From positions 1 to 64,000 of the forward strand of contig CACXYM010000006.1 in the NCBI GenBank assembly GCA_902771935.1: a stretch of 64,000 bases of DNA, read 5' to 3'. The notes beneath the pieces were generated by a model. It saw only the letters and a list, made by a program, of their open reading frames with translations, was not told the origin of the DNA and searched no databases. A program made the translations under genes and the position numbers. The stretch comes from an uncultured Bacteroidales bacterium. Its GTDB lineage: Bacteria > Bacteroidota > Bacteroidia > Bacteroidales > Paludibacteraceae. Shown one piece after another: positions 7,304 through 15,029 of the stretch; the first letter of the stretch is position 1, and each line of letters begins with the position of its first letter.

Positions 7304-7647
7304 ATCTTAATTATGTTTACTCGTTTACCAGCCTTTTCCATTTTGCGAATCGAATCGTACGTACCTTTCGATTCTCCAGACGGGAAGGCAATCATCCGGT
7401 CTGCATCATCGACGATGAGCGTGTTCCGCATCAGCGGAGCCCTGCGACCATAAGTCTCATAGTCGGGGAGATGCTCAATCAACGGCAGGTTGTTATCTTC
7501 CGCATAGCGCTTAGCGTAGGCATCGATGCCCGCTGCGCCACCGGAAACAACCGCATCCACTTTGTAAAAGATCACTTGCCCAAGTTTTTCTTTAAATTGC
7601 TCGTACGAGATACTTGGATTTCTCGTACCGACGATAGCCAATTTCAT
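7300..7647 (-). CDS. SLOG-fold protein, DprA/YpsA-like
   Basis: 115 residues from MKLAIVGTRNP. The Rossmann-like SLOG motifs are clear: an N-terminal beta strand with GTRNPS, AVVSGGAAGIDAYAKRYA near residue 35, NLPLIEHLPD and a RRAPLMRNTLIVDDADRMIA stretch, then a GTYDSIRKMEKAGK helix. This is the DUF2493/YspA type of SLOG domain, related to nucleotide-binding or sensing proteins; several members are linked to phage conflict systems. The longer reading frame upstream overlaps the sigma-like gene and is rejected in favour of the ATGA overlap at 7644-7647. Middle gene of a three-gene operon. Confidence 0.8.
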   Translation of the reverse strand: MKLAIVGTRNPSISYEQFKEKLGQVIFYKVDAVVSGGAAGIDAYAKRYAEDNNLPLIEHLPDYETYGRRAPLMRNTLIVDDADRMIAFPSGESKGTYDSIRKMEKAGKRVNIIKI

Positions 7648-7916
7648 TGCAATCTCCTTTCCATAGCTTTCCGAACGAACCAAACGGCATAAGGGACAAA
7701 TTTGCAACCAGAGGCGGGGTCGTACTGACGCCAAGCTTCCAACAGTCCTTCCTCGCCGAACGGGATAAGTTCCTCCATCGGGAGCGTATTGCCGTTCTGT
7801 TTTTGACGGCGAGCGACAGACTCCACAAAAGGATGAAACTGCTGTTTGACTTGTTCTTCAGACAAATTTTTAACACCGGACTCAACGTCCGAAACTGATT
7901 TTAAAGTCTCTTTCAT
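7644..7916 (-). CDS. Sigma-70 region 2-only protein
   Basis: 90 residues. From about residue 24 to 88 it follows region 2 of sigma-70 factors: FHPFVESVARRQ, then LPMEELIPFGEEGLLEAWRQ, YDPASGCKFVPYAVWFVRKA and MERRLQ at the C-terminus. In full sigma factors this part binds the core polymerase clamp and melts the -10 element. Regions 3 and 4 are missing, since the protein stops straight after region 2. It leads an operon with the SLOG protein (4-base overlap) and uses the same unusual promoter as the nuclease operon. It may redirect or inhibit host polymerase, or be a partial sigma factor needing a partner; neither can be decided here. Confidence 0.75.
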   Translation of the reverse strand: MKETLKSVSDVESGVKNLSEEQVKQQFHPFVESVARRQKQNGNTLPMEELIPFGEEGLLEAWRQYDPASGCKFVPYAVWFVRKAMERRLQ

Positions 7917-7944
7917 ATCAATAAATTTTAGAACGCTATGTATA

Positions 7945-7984
7945 TATAATACGAATAATGTTTGTTATCGTTTTTGCTAATTTT
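7945..7984 (-). promoter_or_regulatory. Bipartite conserved promoter or operator, sigma-like operon
   Basis: Same layout as at 5381-5420: the 23-bp box at 7962-7984, a 6-bp gap, then TTCGTATTATA (minus strand) at 7945-7955, 28 bp before the start codon. The two sites agree at every base of both boxes. Confidence 0.7.
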
Positions 7985-8197
7985 TTGCCCGCGTTAGGGA
8001 TTGGAACGGGCAAACTTGGTACGAAGTGCGGAACTTGTGAACCCCTGCAAAGCCCGACCGACGTAGCTCTGGAGATGAGTGGATCTGCAGAACTATGCCG
8101 GGAACGCCCAAACCTTTATAGTCGGACAAAATACTACGACGACAGTCATACAACAGATAAGGATGCAAGACATCCGGAAGAGCCTGCGACCGGTCTG
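7985..8197. other. Intergenic region with hairpin, no clear gene
   Basis: TTTGCCCG (7984-7991) and CGGGCAAA (8007-8014) form a perfect 8-bp stem directly beside the promoter box. A 63-codon minus-strand frame (7977-8168) and a plus-strand frame cross the region, but neither has recognisable content. Composition is more GC-rich than the flanking genes. It could hold a small RNA. Confidence 0.4.
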
Positions 8198-8223
8198 AAA
8201 AAAAATGGAGGACTAAGCCTCCA
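8198..8223 (-). terminator. Strong intrinsic terminator
   Basis: TGGAGG and CCTCCA form a 6-bp stem, followed on the minus strand by eight T residues. It lies 4 bases after the stop codon of the 79-residue protein gene and ends that transcript. Confidence 0.85.
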
Positions 8224-8226
8224 AAT

Positions 8227-8466
8227 TCATTTCATGAGCGGGTTCGGATTGCGCTTTGTTTTGCCCTGTGCGCGGGCTGCAAGCTCCGTAAATACAAGGC
8301 AATTCAAGCCGTAAATTTTCCAGTACTGCTCGTTATCTCCGGCGAGCTGTAATGAAGTATAACCGGTGACAAACTCCATGTGTGACATGATGGTTTGACA
8401 GGAAGAGAGGATGGACTCCAGCTGCTCTTCTGTGCAGCGAACGAGAATTTGTTGAATAGGAATCAT
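8227..8466 (-). CDS. Small hypothetical protein (79 aa)
   Basis: Unrecognised. It starts MIPIQQILVRCTEEQLESIL and has a helical look with a basic C-terminus (QGKTKRNPNP). No signal peptide. It lies 11 bases after the upstream 8478-8759 gene on the same strand and is followed at once by a strong terminator, so it is the last gene of a small operon of three unknown proteins. Confidence 0.6.
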   Translation of the reverse strand: MIPIQQILVRCTEEQLESILSSCQTIMSHMEFVTGYTSLQLAGDNEQYWKIYGLNCLVFTELAARAQGKTKRNPNPLMK

Positions 8467-8477
8467 AGAAGTAATTG

Positions 8478-8759
8478 TTAAAAGTTATACTTATAGGCTT
8501 CAGCTCTCATAGCTTCGAATTCAGCCAGTGCTCTCGCATTCTTGCGCTCATGCGCCATCTCGCGCTCCAATTGAGCGTAGAGCCATGCGCCACGGCCGTA
8601 CATTAAATCCTTTTCAAGTTCCATTTGAGCTTCGAACTCTGCTCTGGAAATGGAGTAGCGGACCGTATTTGTTTCGCGCTTAACTTCTTTCTGCGTAAGA
8701 GAAACTTGCTCTTGAACGCACTCGAAATCAAAACTGAGTTGTGTAACTTGATTTTTCAT
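8478..8759 (-). CDS. Small hypothetical protein (93 aa)
   Basis: Charged helical protein beginning MKNQVTQLSFDFECVQEQ and rich in Glu, Arg and Ala (FEAQMELEKDL, AQLEREMAHERKNARALAEFEAM). Probably a long helix or coiled coil. A start ten codons earlier (8789) would lie inside an intergenic hairpin, so the internal ATG is preferred. Function unknown. Confidence 0.6.
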   Translation of the reverse strand: MKNQVTQLSFDFECVQEQVSLTQKEVKRETNTVRYSISRAEFEAQMELEKDLMYGRGAWLYAQLEREMAHERKNARALAEFEAMRAEAYKYNF

Positions 8760-8784
8760 AAAGCCATTCTTTTTAGAGGTGATT

Positions 8785-8810
8785 GCCACCCGCCATTTGA
8801 GGCGAGTGGC
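8785..8810. other. Intergenic hairpin
   Basis: GCCACCCGCC and GGCGAGTGGC pair at nine of ten positions with a 6-base loop. It sits between two minus-strand genes and lacks a minus-strand T-run, so it may be a processing or translational element instead of a terminator. Confidence 0.5.
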
Positions 8811-8819
8811 TTTCTACAT

Positions 8820-9206
8820 TTATGCTTGACAAACTGCTTGCGGTACGTAAAAGTGGGTGATGGGGAAGAAGGTGTATTGTTCACCTGTTTCTTTGTTCTG
8901 ACGGCTTACCGGCTTGCCCCAAGCAGGGAAACGAGTGAGGTTGTTATCGAATACTCTGTAGCCTTCACGTTCCCATTGCTCGCGGGTTTTCAAGATGGGG
9001 AGATTGTGCAGCTCTTTGTAATAGATGCAGAGGAGATTGTTAATGCGCTCTTCTGTGCCGTACTTCTCGCGGAGTTGCTTGCAGAGTGCTCGAAGCGACT
9101 GACGCTCTGTTAAGGGTTGTGCTACAGCATTGTTGTTCACTTCAACTGCCTGGTTGTTTTTCTTAGATGCTTTCATAACTGTACTGTTTTTTGAATTGTT
9201 TAACAT
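8820..9206 (-). CDS. Hypothetical protein (128 aa)
   Basis: Unrecognised protein. The first 35 residues are Asn/Lys-rich and probably disordered; an internal ATG 10 codons in (MKASKKNNQ, 9176) is an equally good start. Residues from about 35 contain a helical stretch (RQSLRALCKQLREKYG) and then an aromatic-rich part (REQWEREGYRVFDNNLTRFPAWGKPV, here given only as its key residues W, Y, F, W). First gene of the small-protein operon ending at 8227. No TAnnTTTG promoter was found just upstream. Confidence 0.55.
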   Translation of the reverse strand: MLNNSKNSTVMKASKKNNQAVEVNNNAVAQPLTERQSLRALCKQLREKYGTEERINNLLCIYYKELHNLPILKTREQWEREGYRVFDNNLTRFPAWGKPVSRQNKETGEQYTFFPITHFYVPQAVCQA

Positions 9207-9754
9207 ATTGTTTTGAGATTTGTTTCTTTTACAATGCTTTCAGAGTTGACGCCAGTGAAGTTCGACATTCCGTGAACAGCAAGACTTCCGAAAAATTTAC
9301 TACCTCTTGAGGCTGGAGAAATTTTAAGCAAGACTTTGCGCCGGAACATGTTTAGCCTTGCCATACGGAAAGAACCAACTACCTTTGCATTGCTAAAAGG
9401 AACGACATAAATCTCATAAGTGAACTATGCAGCGCAACCGATGAACGGTAGCACCGAGTACTACAAGCCCGTGGGAAAGGCACAGTAAGCATTGAATCTT
9501 CCTCCTATTACAAGCAGCACAAGACCATTAAACCTGCGAGGGAAACAAAGGCAAAAGGGTACGATACTCACCCGCTCGCCGAAATAAGCCATACAGTAAG
9601 AACAAGAAACATATTCCACAACTGCCACAACCAGTATTTACAAGGGAAAGCAGTAAGCAAGAATGTGGAAATGACCTCGATATTGTGGAAAACAGTAGAA
9701 AAGAAAGGCTATGAAAAAATCAACGCAACACAGATGACCTCTATTTCGACGCAA
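9207..9754. other. Intergenic region, possible gene remnant
   Basis: No annotated gene. A plus-strand promoter-like pair occurs at 9358-9387 (TTG, 19-bp spacer, TACCTTTG). Downstream, a plus-strand frame is open from 9452 to 9829 (125 codons) but has no ATG, GTG or TTG near its beginning, and a 15-codon frame starts at 9441. This could be a decayed gene or an RNA; I cannot assign it. Confidence 0.4.
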
Positions 9755-9970
9755 CGGATTCAACAGTTTCAACAGAAAGATAAGTTATTCATTTATAGGT
9801 ATTTATCTATTATACTATTTGTTGAATAGATATTATAAATGTTGTAGAATGTTGAAAATGGTTCTTACGGGCTGTTGCAGGGTGTTGAAAAATGTTGAAA
9901 GGGTGTTGAATGGTGTGGGCATGATAAAGTGCGCAAAATGAACGTGTTGCAGTTGTTGAAAGCGTTGAAC
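9755..9970. repeat. Iteron-like TGTTGAA cluster, possible origin
   Basis: TGTTGAA occurs six times in direct orientation (9820, 9850, 9883, 9893, 9904, 9954) and its complement TTCAACA twice (9759, 9768) within about 200 bp; near-matches with TGTTGCA or CGTTGAA lie between them. AT-rich DNA at 9781-9845 adjoins the cluster. Next to a primase-helicase gene this arrangement suggests a replication origin with iterons. Spacing is irregular, so the call is tentative. Confidence 0.45.
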
Positions 9971-10008
9971 GGCATTTCGCGACAAGTGAACCTTTCCGCA
10001 AAGACATG

Positions 10009-10037
10009 AAAAATGCCGCCCTTTGAGTGAGCGGCAT
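10009..10037 (-). terminator. Intrinsic terminator of the primase-helicase gene
   Basis: ATGCCGC (10013-10019) and GCGGCAT (10031-10037) form a perfect 7-bp stem, followed on the minus strand by TTTTT. It is 20 bases after the stop codon. Confidence 0.8.
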
Positions 10038-10056
10038 CGTAGTGGAGAAGCGGATG

Positions 10057-13000
10057 TTATTCATCCTCGTTGGTGAGACCATAGACCACATCGAGGTTGA
10101 CTCCGTACTGCTCGACAATCATATCATAATCGAAGCAATAGGCTTGATCGAGCACCGACTCCGTGGTGAGACCGGACTGCCCATCCGGGACACTGGATTG
10201 CGTGTAGCCCTGGATGACGTTCTTGAAACGGAACGAGCGTTTCTTACCGAGGTACGCAGGCGAGTGCTCCATATAGAACGGCAGTGAAGACTTAGCCAGC
10301 AGCGACTCGCCGATCTTCTTGCTATGCAGTTGATAGAGTTCAAAGACACGTTTATAACGCAAGTACAGGATTTTCTTGGGTTCGGCGAACTCTATTTGCG
10401 AGGAACTGCTGTCCACCTTGAGGTGCGAGACGGTTTCTATACGATAATCCGCCTGCATGCACAGATGGCCTTCGGTACGCAGAAAACTGATGATATCCCA
10501 AAGCGTAGCTACTTCGTTGTTACGCTTGGTTTCCTTATTCTGCTCCATGATGCCATCGACTGCAATCGAAAGCAAATCGGTATAGGTGAACGGCAAATCC
10601 AAACGGTTCTGCAGGCAATGGAATGCCGCCAAGACAGAAGCCCAGTTATTGGCAATACGATCCTCGACACCTTTGTTCTCAAGCGCCTTGCGCAAGTCCT
10701 CTTGCACTTGTTTATAGGAATGTGCGTACTCGGCTTCGAACAATGCACGGTTACGGAGAATGTCCATTGTCAGATGTGAGCATCCCATCTTTCGGAGCTC
10801 TTTGAGACGTTGGAACTTCATCTTGGATTCGGGTGTGAACTCGGATTTGTCGTAACGCAAGAAGATGAAACGTGAGAACAGGGCAATGTCGGCAGTAGCC
10901 ATCTCCTGCCCGGAGAGGATGATGCCGGAGTTAACGCGCGTCACCTCGCGTTTCTTGTCCTTGTCCATGTTCATGCGGTTACGACCGGTGCCATCCCAGA
11001 GACCTTTGAGAAACTCCCGTTTGTCGATGTCGATGGTGTTCTTGAACTCATCGATATGCACGAGGGCATTGGCACATTGCGCCACGGCATCTGCGAGCGC
11101 AGGAAGCGTGGAGTTCTGGATGTTCGGCGGCGTGTTCTCGATGATGAAGAACGACATGAGCGAGTGACCAAGTTCGGACTTACCGGAGCCTTTTGGACCA
11201 AACAGATTGAGGATGGGGAACGACTTGGTTTGCGCCGTGACGACGTCGCGAAACAAGGTAGCCAGCAGAAATGATAGTCCGACTTTGGCGTTGTCACCGA
11301 AAACGTCTATCAGTTGCTCTGCGTATGTGCGTAACGTGACCTTGCCTAATCCGTAGTGGACGAAGCTCCGCTCGAACTGATAGAGCGATTTCTGCTTCTC
11401 ATAGATCGAGGAGAATGCCGGCAGATAGAAGTTGCCTTGGTCACCCAAGCGCACGATACCGAAGTCGTCCACTTTATGCCACGTACGACCATCGAAGATG
11501 CCGTTGCCAAAAGCAAAGAAACCTTTGTCCTGCCAACCGAGTTGGGTGATGGGCTCCGCCGTTTCGGTAGCTTTGTATAGGAACTGCTTGAGGCGTGTCA
11601 ACTGTTCCTCTTTTGCCAACCAGATATAGTTGCCGATGGACTCTATCTTCTGCTTGAAACGGCTCAAACTGACCAGATCTTCCGCCTTGAACTCGATGAT
11701 ACGTTTCTCGTGATCCTCGTTCTCAATCTCAAAGAGACGGAGCGCATTGGATCCGCCATCTGATATATGGAATAGCGGACGAAGGAGGAAGTTGGACCAT
11801 TGGAGAATCTTGCCATTCGCACCGATGGAGATATACGCATTACCTCTGGTCTGAAAGCCGTATTTCTCGAAGAGGTCGAGGTAATGCGAGTTCTGATCGT
11901 TACAGCGAAGTGACTCCTCGCGACGGTTCTGTTGTGCCGCATGAATCGCCTTGCGCCACATGGACTTACCTTGGATGACATCGTGAAGCAGATTGATGTA
12001 CCGATCTACCTCATACTCACGCTCAAGGCGACCTAAAAGGAACGCCACTTTGTCCACAATCTCCGTGGGCGAGAGGCCTTGCGTCTGAATGAGCTTCTGG
12101 GCATACCAAACGGGGAAATCCTGCGTCTCAAGATCGTCGTAGAGCAGGCGCGATTTGCAGAACGAATCTGGATCCTGCTTACGACCTTCTTGACCTAACG
12201 GAATCTCCTTGACGCTCACGTCAAAACCGAGATTCCAGGCTTGGACAGCGGATTTCATGACCTTCTGAATGCCGGTTCCATACGGAGTGCCCACTTTCGG
12301 GCAGTCCGCATCGGGCATGAAGATCAGTTTGGTAGCATTCCGTTGCAGGACTTTGAACTGCTCATCCGTCCAATCCGAGCCCAACGAAGCGACCGCGTTG
12401 AGGATACCGATGGACTGCAGACGCAGCACATCAGGCGCACCTTCAACGAGGACAAAAGCGCCTTCTTTAGTGGCAGCATTGGCGGCTAATTCTATACCGA
12501 AAACAGACTGACTCTTCTGATAGATGAGGCTATTAGCAGAGTTGAGGTACTTGGGCGTTTTGTCGTCATCCGCCATCGTGCGTGCCGTGTAACCGATGAT
12601 GCGGTTGTAGCGGTCGCGGATGGGGATCATGATACGAGCACGGAAGAAATCATAGTCGCTACGATTCTTATCCGAGTGTGCAATGAGTCCCATCTGCTTG
12701 AGTAGTTCATCAGATAGGGCATGGCTCTTCGCATAAGTAATAAGACCATCCCACGAATCGTATGCGAAGCCTATACCGGCTTCTTCGACGAAGTCCTTGC
12801 CCCACCGATTGACGGCATAGTTGTAAGCTGCACGTGCATGGTCATCGGTATTATGAATATTGGCTACATAATATTTCTGCACATGGACGTAGGTGGCTTC
12901 CATCGCTTCGCGAAGTTTTGCCTCTTCCTGTTCCTCCGGTGTACGCTCACGCGTATCTTCTTCTATAGGAATATGGAATTTATTAGCTAAATGGCGCACG

Positions 13001-13245
13001 GCTTCCGGAAAGTCCAATCCTTCTTTCTTTTGGATGAAAGCAATAGCATCACCGCCTTCGCCGCATCCGAAACAATGCCATGTGTTCCGCGCGGGATTAA
13101 TATGGAGAGAGGGCGTTTTCTCATGGTGTAATGGGCAACAGCATTTAAGACTGCTGCCTGACGGATGCAAGGTAGTATAGTCAGAGACAACGTCTTTGAC
13201 CATCACCTGCATACGTACTGATTCTATGGTTCTATTGGATATCAT
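10057..13245 (-). CDS. Primase-helicase of a mobile replicon
   Basis: 1062 residues. Order of domains: CHC2 zinc finger (Cys37, His40, Cys58, Cys61 in CPLHHEKTPS...WHCFGCG), DnaG-like RNA-polymerase domain, Toprim near residues 265-340 (FVLVEGAPDVLRL and FMPDADCP), a long linker domain, then an AAA/SF3-like ATPase with Walker A FGPKGSGKSE near residue 683 and Walker B ALVHIDEFKN near 729. The Toprim DxD is replaced by DAD. DnaG primase-helicase fusions of this kind replicate phages, plasmids and satellites, while host chromosomes use separate DnaG and DnaB. It follows a small putative DNA-binding protein gene and is followed by a terminator and iteron-like repeats. Strong sign that the island can replicate or did so. 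Confidence 0.9.
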   Translation of the reverse strand: MISNRTIESVRMQVMVKDVVSDYTTLHPSGSSLKCCCPLHHEKTPSLHINPARNTWHCFGCGEGGDAIAFIQKKEGLDFPEAVRHLANKFHIPIEEDTRERTPEEQEEAKLREAMEATYVHVQKYYVANIHNTDDHARAAYNYAVNRWGKDFVEEAGIGFAYDSWDGLITYAKSHALSDELLKQMGLIAHSDKNRSDYDFFRARIMIPIRDRYNRIIGYTARTMADDDKTPKYLNSANSLIYQKSQSVFGIELAANAATKEGAFVLVEGAPDVLRLQSIGILNAVASLGSDWTDEQFKVLQRNATKLIFMPDADCPKVGTPYGTGIQKVMKSAVQAWNLGFDVSVKEIPLGQEGRKQDPDSFCKSRLLYDDLETQDFPVWYAQKLIQTQGLSPTEIVDKVAFLLGRLEREYEVDRYINLLHDVIQGKSMWRKAIHAAQQNRREESLRCNDQNSHYLDLFEKYGFQTRGNAYISIGANGKILQWSNFLLRPLFHISDGGSNALRLFEIENEDHEKRIIEFKAEDLVSLSRFKQKIESIGNYIWLAKEEQLTRLKQFLYKATETAEPITQLGWQDKGFFAFGNGIFDGRTWHKVDDFGIVRLGDQGNFYLPAFSSIYEKQKSLYQFERSFVHYGLGKVTLRTYAEQLIDVFGDNAKVGLSFLLATLFRDVVTAQTKSFPILNLFGPKGSGKSELGHSLMSFFIIENTPPNIQNSTLPALADAVAQCANALVHIDEFKNTIDIDKREFLKGLWDGTGRNRMNMDKDKKREVTRVNSGIILSGQEMATADIALFSRFIFLRYDKSEFTPESKMKFQRLKELRKMGCSHLTMDILRNRALFEAEYAHSYKQVQEDLRKALENKGVEDRIANNWASVLAAFHCLQNRLDLPFTYTDLLSIAVDGIMEQNKETKRNNEVATLWDIISFLRTEGHLCMQADYRIETVSHLKVDSSSSQIEFAEPKKILYLRYKRVFELYQLHSKKIGESLLAKSSLPFYMEHSPAYLGKKRSFRFKNVIQGYTQSSVPDGQSGLTTESVLDQAYCFDYDMIVEQYGVNLDVVYGLTNEDE

Positions 13246-13307
13246 GTTAAGTTAGGATATAAGGTTATTAAAAGAGAGTTGGAACGCGTCCAACTCATTA
13301 CCAATTA

Positions 13308-13550
13308 TTACTCCGCGATGTGGTATCTCTTGTAATAATTCTCCGCAAACCGCTCCTGACTACGATCTGCATAACGGAAACGTGCAAGGATGGTGTCGAT
13401 GACTTCATCCTCCAACTTGGTCAGGTTCTCGTGCTCGCACTTGTAATAAAAAGTGGAGTTACTCCATCCGGTGCGTTGCATCACCAGACGCTTGAAATTG
13501 CGACGGCGACTGCCGCACAATTGCTCGTAATAAGACTTAAAACTTTTCAT
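13308..13550 (-). CDS. Small putative helix-turn-helix protein (80 aa)
   Basis: Basic 80-residue protein. FKRLVMQRTGWSNSTFYYK looks like a helix-turn-helix, with a following helix DEVIDTILARF. Similar small proteins are common in Bacteroidota mobile elements, but I cannot name a family. It lies 62 bases upstream of the primase-helicase on the same strand, probably in one transcript, and faces away from the XRE repressor across a shared regulatory region with repeated CGTATTATA motifs. Confidence 0.55.
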   Translation of the reverse strand: MKSFKSYYEQLCGSRRRNFKRLVMQRTGWSNSTFYYKCEHENLTKLEDEVIDTILARFRYADRSQERFAENYYKRYHIAE

Positions 13551-13602
13551 AGTTATGTTTATTTATTGGTTTTGGTTAAAAAATGCAAAAATAATTCAAA
13601 AA

Positions 13603-13624
13603 TTGCGTATTATATTTGCGTATT
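13603..13624. promoter_or_regulatory. Direct-repeat operator, TTGCGTATT x2
   Basis: TTGCGTATTATA at 13603-13614 and TTGCGTATT at 13616-13624 are direct repeats 13 bp apart. The second overlaps the -33 TTG of the plus-strand promoter, a position suited to repression. Confidence 0.65.
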
Positions 13625-13646
13625 TGCAATTTTTGTTGTACTTTTG
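13616..13646 (+). promoter_or_regulatory. Promoter toward the XRE repressor gene
   Basis: TTG (13616-13618), 20-bp spacer and TACTTTTG (13639-13646). It would give a leader of about 120 bases that contains an inverted repeat. On the other strand TAATTTTG (13652-13659) may be the -7 element for the leftward genes, but without a good -33. Confidence 0.65.
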
Positions 13647-13699
13647 TGGTGCAAAATTAGTACATTTTATTGACAAATGACCTAAAAACTGCAAGAAAA

Positions 13700-13735
13700 G
13701 CGTATTATTATAGCATTTTAGTAATTATAATACGC
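13700..13735. promoter_or_regulatory. Inverted-repeat operator before the XRE repressor
   Basis: GCGTATTAT (13700-13708) and ATAATACGC (13727-13735) are perfect 9-bp inverted arms with an 18-bp spacer. The arms carry the same CGTATTAT motif found at 13603 and in the promoters at 5381 and 7945. Confidence 0.65.
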
Positions 13736-13772
13736 AAATGCGCACTATAATTACTTTTTAACTTCAAAATCT

Positions 13773-14348
13773 ATGTACGACGGAGATGTAATTAGGCTTT
13801 TATTAGCCAAACAAAAGAAGACCCAACGCGATTTGTCGTTGGCAGTAACTGGCAAGCCCAACAGCAGCTTGCATAACTTGTACAAGAACCCGACAGCTGC
13901 GACACTGGAAAAGATTGCAGACTTTTTCAATGTCACGACTGACTCCTTTTTTATTCGCGAGCGAAAGCCGATTGATTACGAAACGGAGAAAGATATGGAG
14001 AATGGCTATTTGAAGAAGCTGATCCAATACCAAGAGACAACCATCAATGCGGCACATTTATTGGACGATGCTAACAACTATATGCTTGAACAGTTAAAGC
14101 ATAGAGTAGCTGAATTGGAAAGCCGGCTCAAATACATACAGGCTCATCCGGAAGCCATCGCAGAGTTGCCACCTCTGCCGGAGTTCAACTTGATTGTTCC
14201 ATACGCACAAGGTGTGGGAGAGCCGACAGTATATACGAATCTGACTGCGGCGCAAAAGCGTCAGAATAAGATTCACAAAAAATACCAAAAGAAAGTTATC
14301 GAACCGCAGATCAAAGAGACCCTTGAGGATCTCGATAGTGAAAAATAG
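13773..14348 (+). CDS. XRE-family repressor-like protein
   Basis: 191 residues. Residues 1-60 form a HTH_XRE domain: IRLLLAKQKKTQRDLSLAV, then GKPNSSLHNLYKNPTAATLEKIADFFNV, the usual helix-turn-helix and closing helices. Residues about 75-120 form a coiled coil (QLKHRVAELESRLKYIQAH) likely used for dimerisation, and the C-terminus is basic. It reads away from the primase operon across a region packed with CGTATTATA sites and is the best candidate to bind them, including those before the nuclease and sigma-like operons. It shares a bidirectional terminator with the RloB gene. Confidence 0.8.
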   Translation: MYDGDVIRLLLAKQKKTQRDLSLAVTGKPNSSLHNLYKNPTAATLEKIADFFNVTTDSFFIRERKPIDYETEKDMENGYLKKLIQYQETTINAAHLLDDANNYMLEQLKHRVAELESRLKYIQAHPEAIAELPPLPEFNLIVPYAQGVGEPTVYTNLTAAQKRQNKIHKKYQKKVIEPQIKETLEDLDSEK

Positions 14349-14355
14349 AAAAAGA

Positions 14356-14386
14356 AAATGCAGGCTCAAAACCTGCATTTTTGCAT
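14356..14386. terminator. Bidirectional terminator between repressor and RloB
   Basis: AAATGCAGG and CCTGCATTT pair perfectly over 9 bp with a 7-base loop. T-rich sequence follows on the plus strand and, after the matching A-run, on the minus strand. It separates two converging genes. Confidence 0.8.
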
Positions 14387-14438
14387 TTTATTTGGGGTAA
14401 AGTGCTCCACTGAGGGGGTAAGTGCCAAGTATAAAGTA

Positions 14439-15029
14439 CTATTTTTTACTTTTATTTTCTAAAAGTTCTAATTTTTCAAAGAGTTGATACATCTGTGAAT
14501 AAGAGATTTCTGCTCCTTCATCATGCAGTTCAACGGACCGTTTGGCTAAGTTCAATGCTTTTTCAAGGTCACCATGCTGGGACAGAAATTCATAGAGCCT
14601 GATACGCTGAAAGTACTTCTTGGTTTTCTCGTATCCAGGCATGTACTTGCATAGCTCTTTTGCTACTGCTTCATAATCTGCATACTTCCGGTGCGAAGGT
14701 TTGGGCATAAAGTGCATTAGGAACCAATATTCAGTACACGGATCTGTCTCTATAAATGTTACCTTTTGAAAGATCCTTTGTTGTTTGGCTCTATGATAAG
14801 CTTGCTTCTCTGAAGGATGCGTATTCAATCTATCCATGTCTAATAGACAGATAATCTCATCATACCCCTCGGTGACACATTGTCTCGCTTCTGCAAGTAA
14901 ATGCTTTATATCCGAGTGCTGCGGAATAGAAGGACGCATTTTAAATGGATAATGACCAACTATACGTAGAGAGTCAATATAAAACCATTCAGTTATTCCT
15001 TCGCCAAAGATTGCGATACTCTTTTTCAT
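14439..15029 (-). CDS. rloB: RloB-like Toprim-family protein
   Basis: 196 residues in the RloB family. Key motifs: IAIFGEGITEWFYIDSL (the Toprim glutamate), ICLLDMDRLNTH (acidic pair) and IETDPCTEYWFLMHF, a hallmark of RloB. Such Toprim-like proteins act as nucleases, often as the toxic half of a defence pair with an AAA ATPase. Its start overlaps the RloA gene by 4 bases (ATGA), so the two are coupled. Together they resemble RloAB, OLD-like and PARIS-type anti-phage systems. The full active-site set appears present. Confidence 0.8.
   Translation of the reverse strand: MKKSIAIFGEGITEWFYIDSLRIVGHYPFKMRPSIPQHSDIKHLLAEARQCVTEGYDEIICLLDMDRLNTHPSEKQAYHRAKQQRIFQKVTFIETDPCTEYWFLMHFMPKPSHRKYADYEAVAKELCKYMPGYEKTKKYFQRIRLYEFLSQHGDLEKALNLAKRSVELHDEGAEISYSQMYQLFEKLELLENKSKK

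Noticed and set aside
8785-8810. Terminator
   Set aside because: The hairpin lacks a T-run on the strand that is transcribed here.
9452-9829. 125-codon open frame on the plus strand
   Set aside because: No start codon near its beginning and no recognisable content; kept only as a possible remnant.
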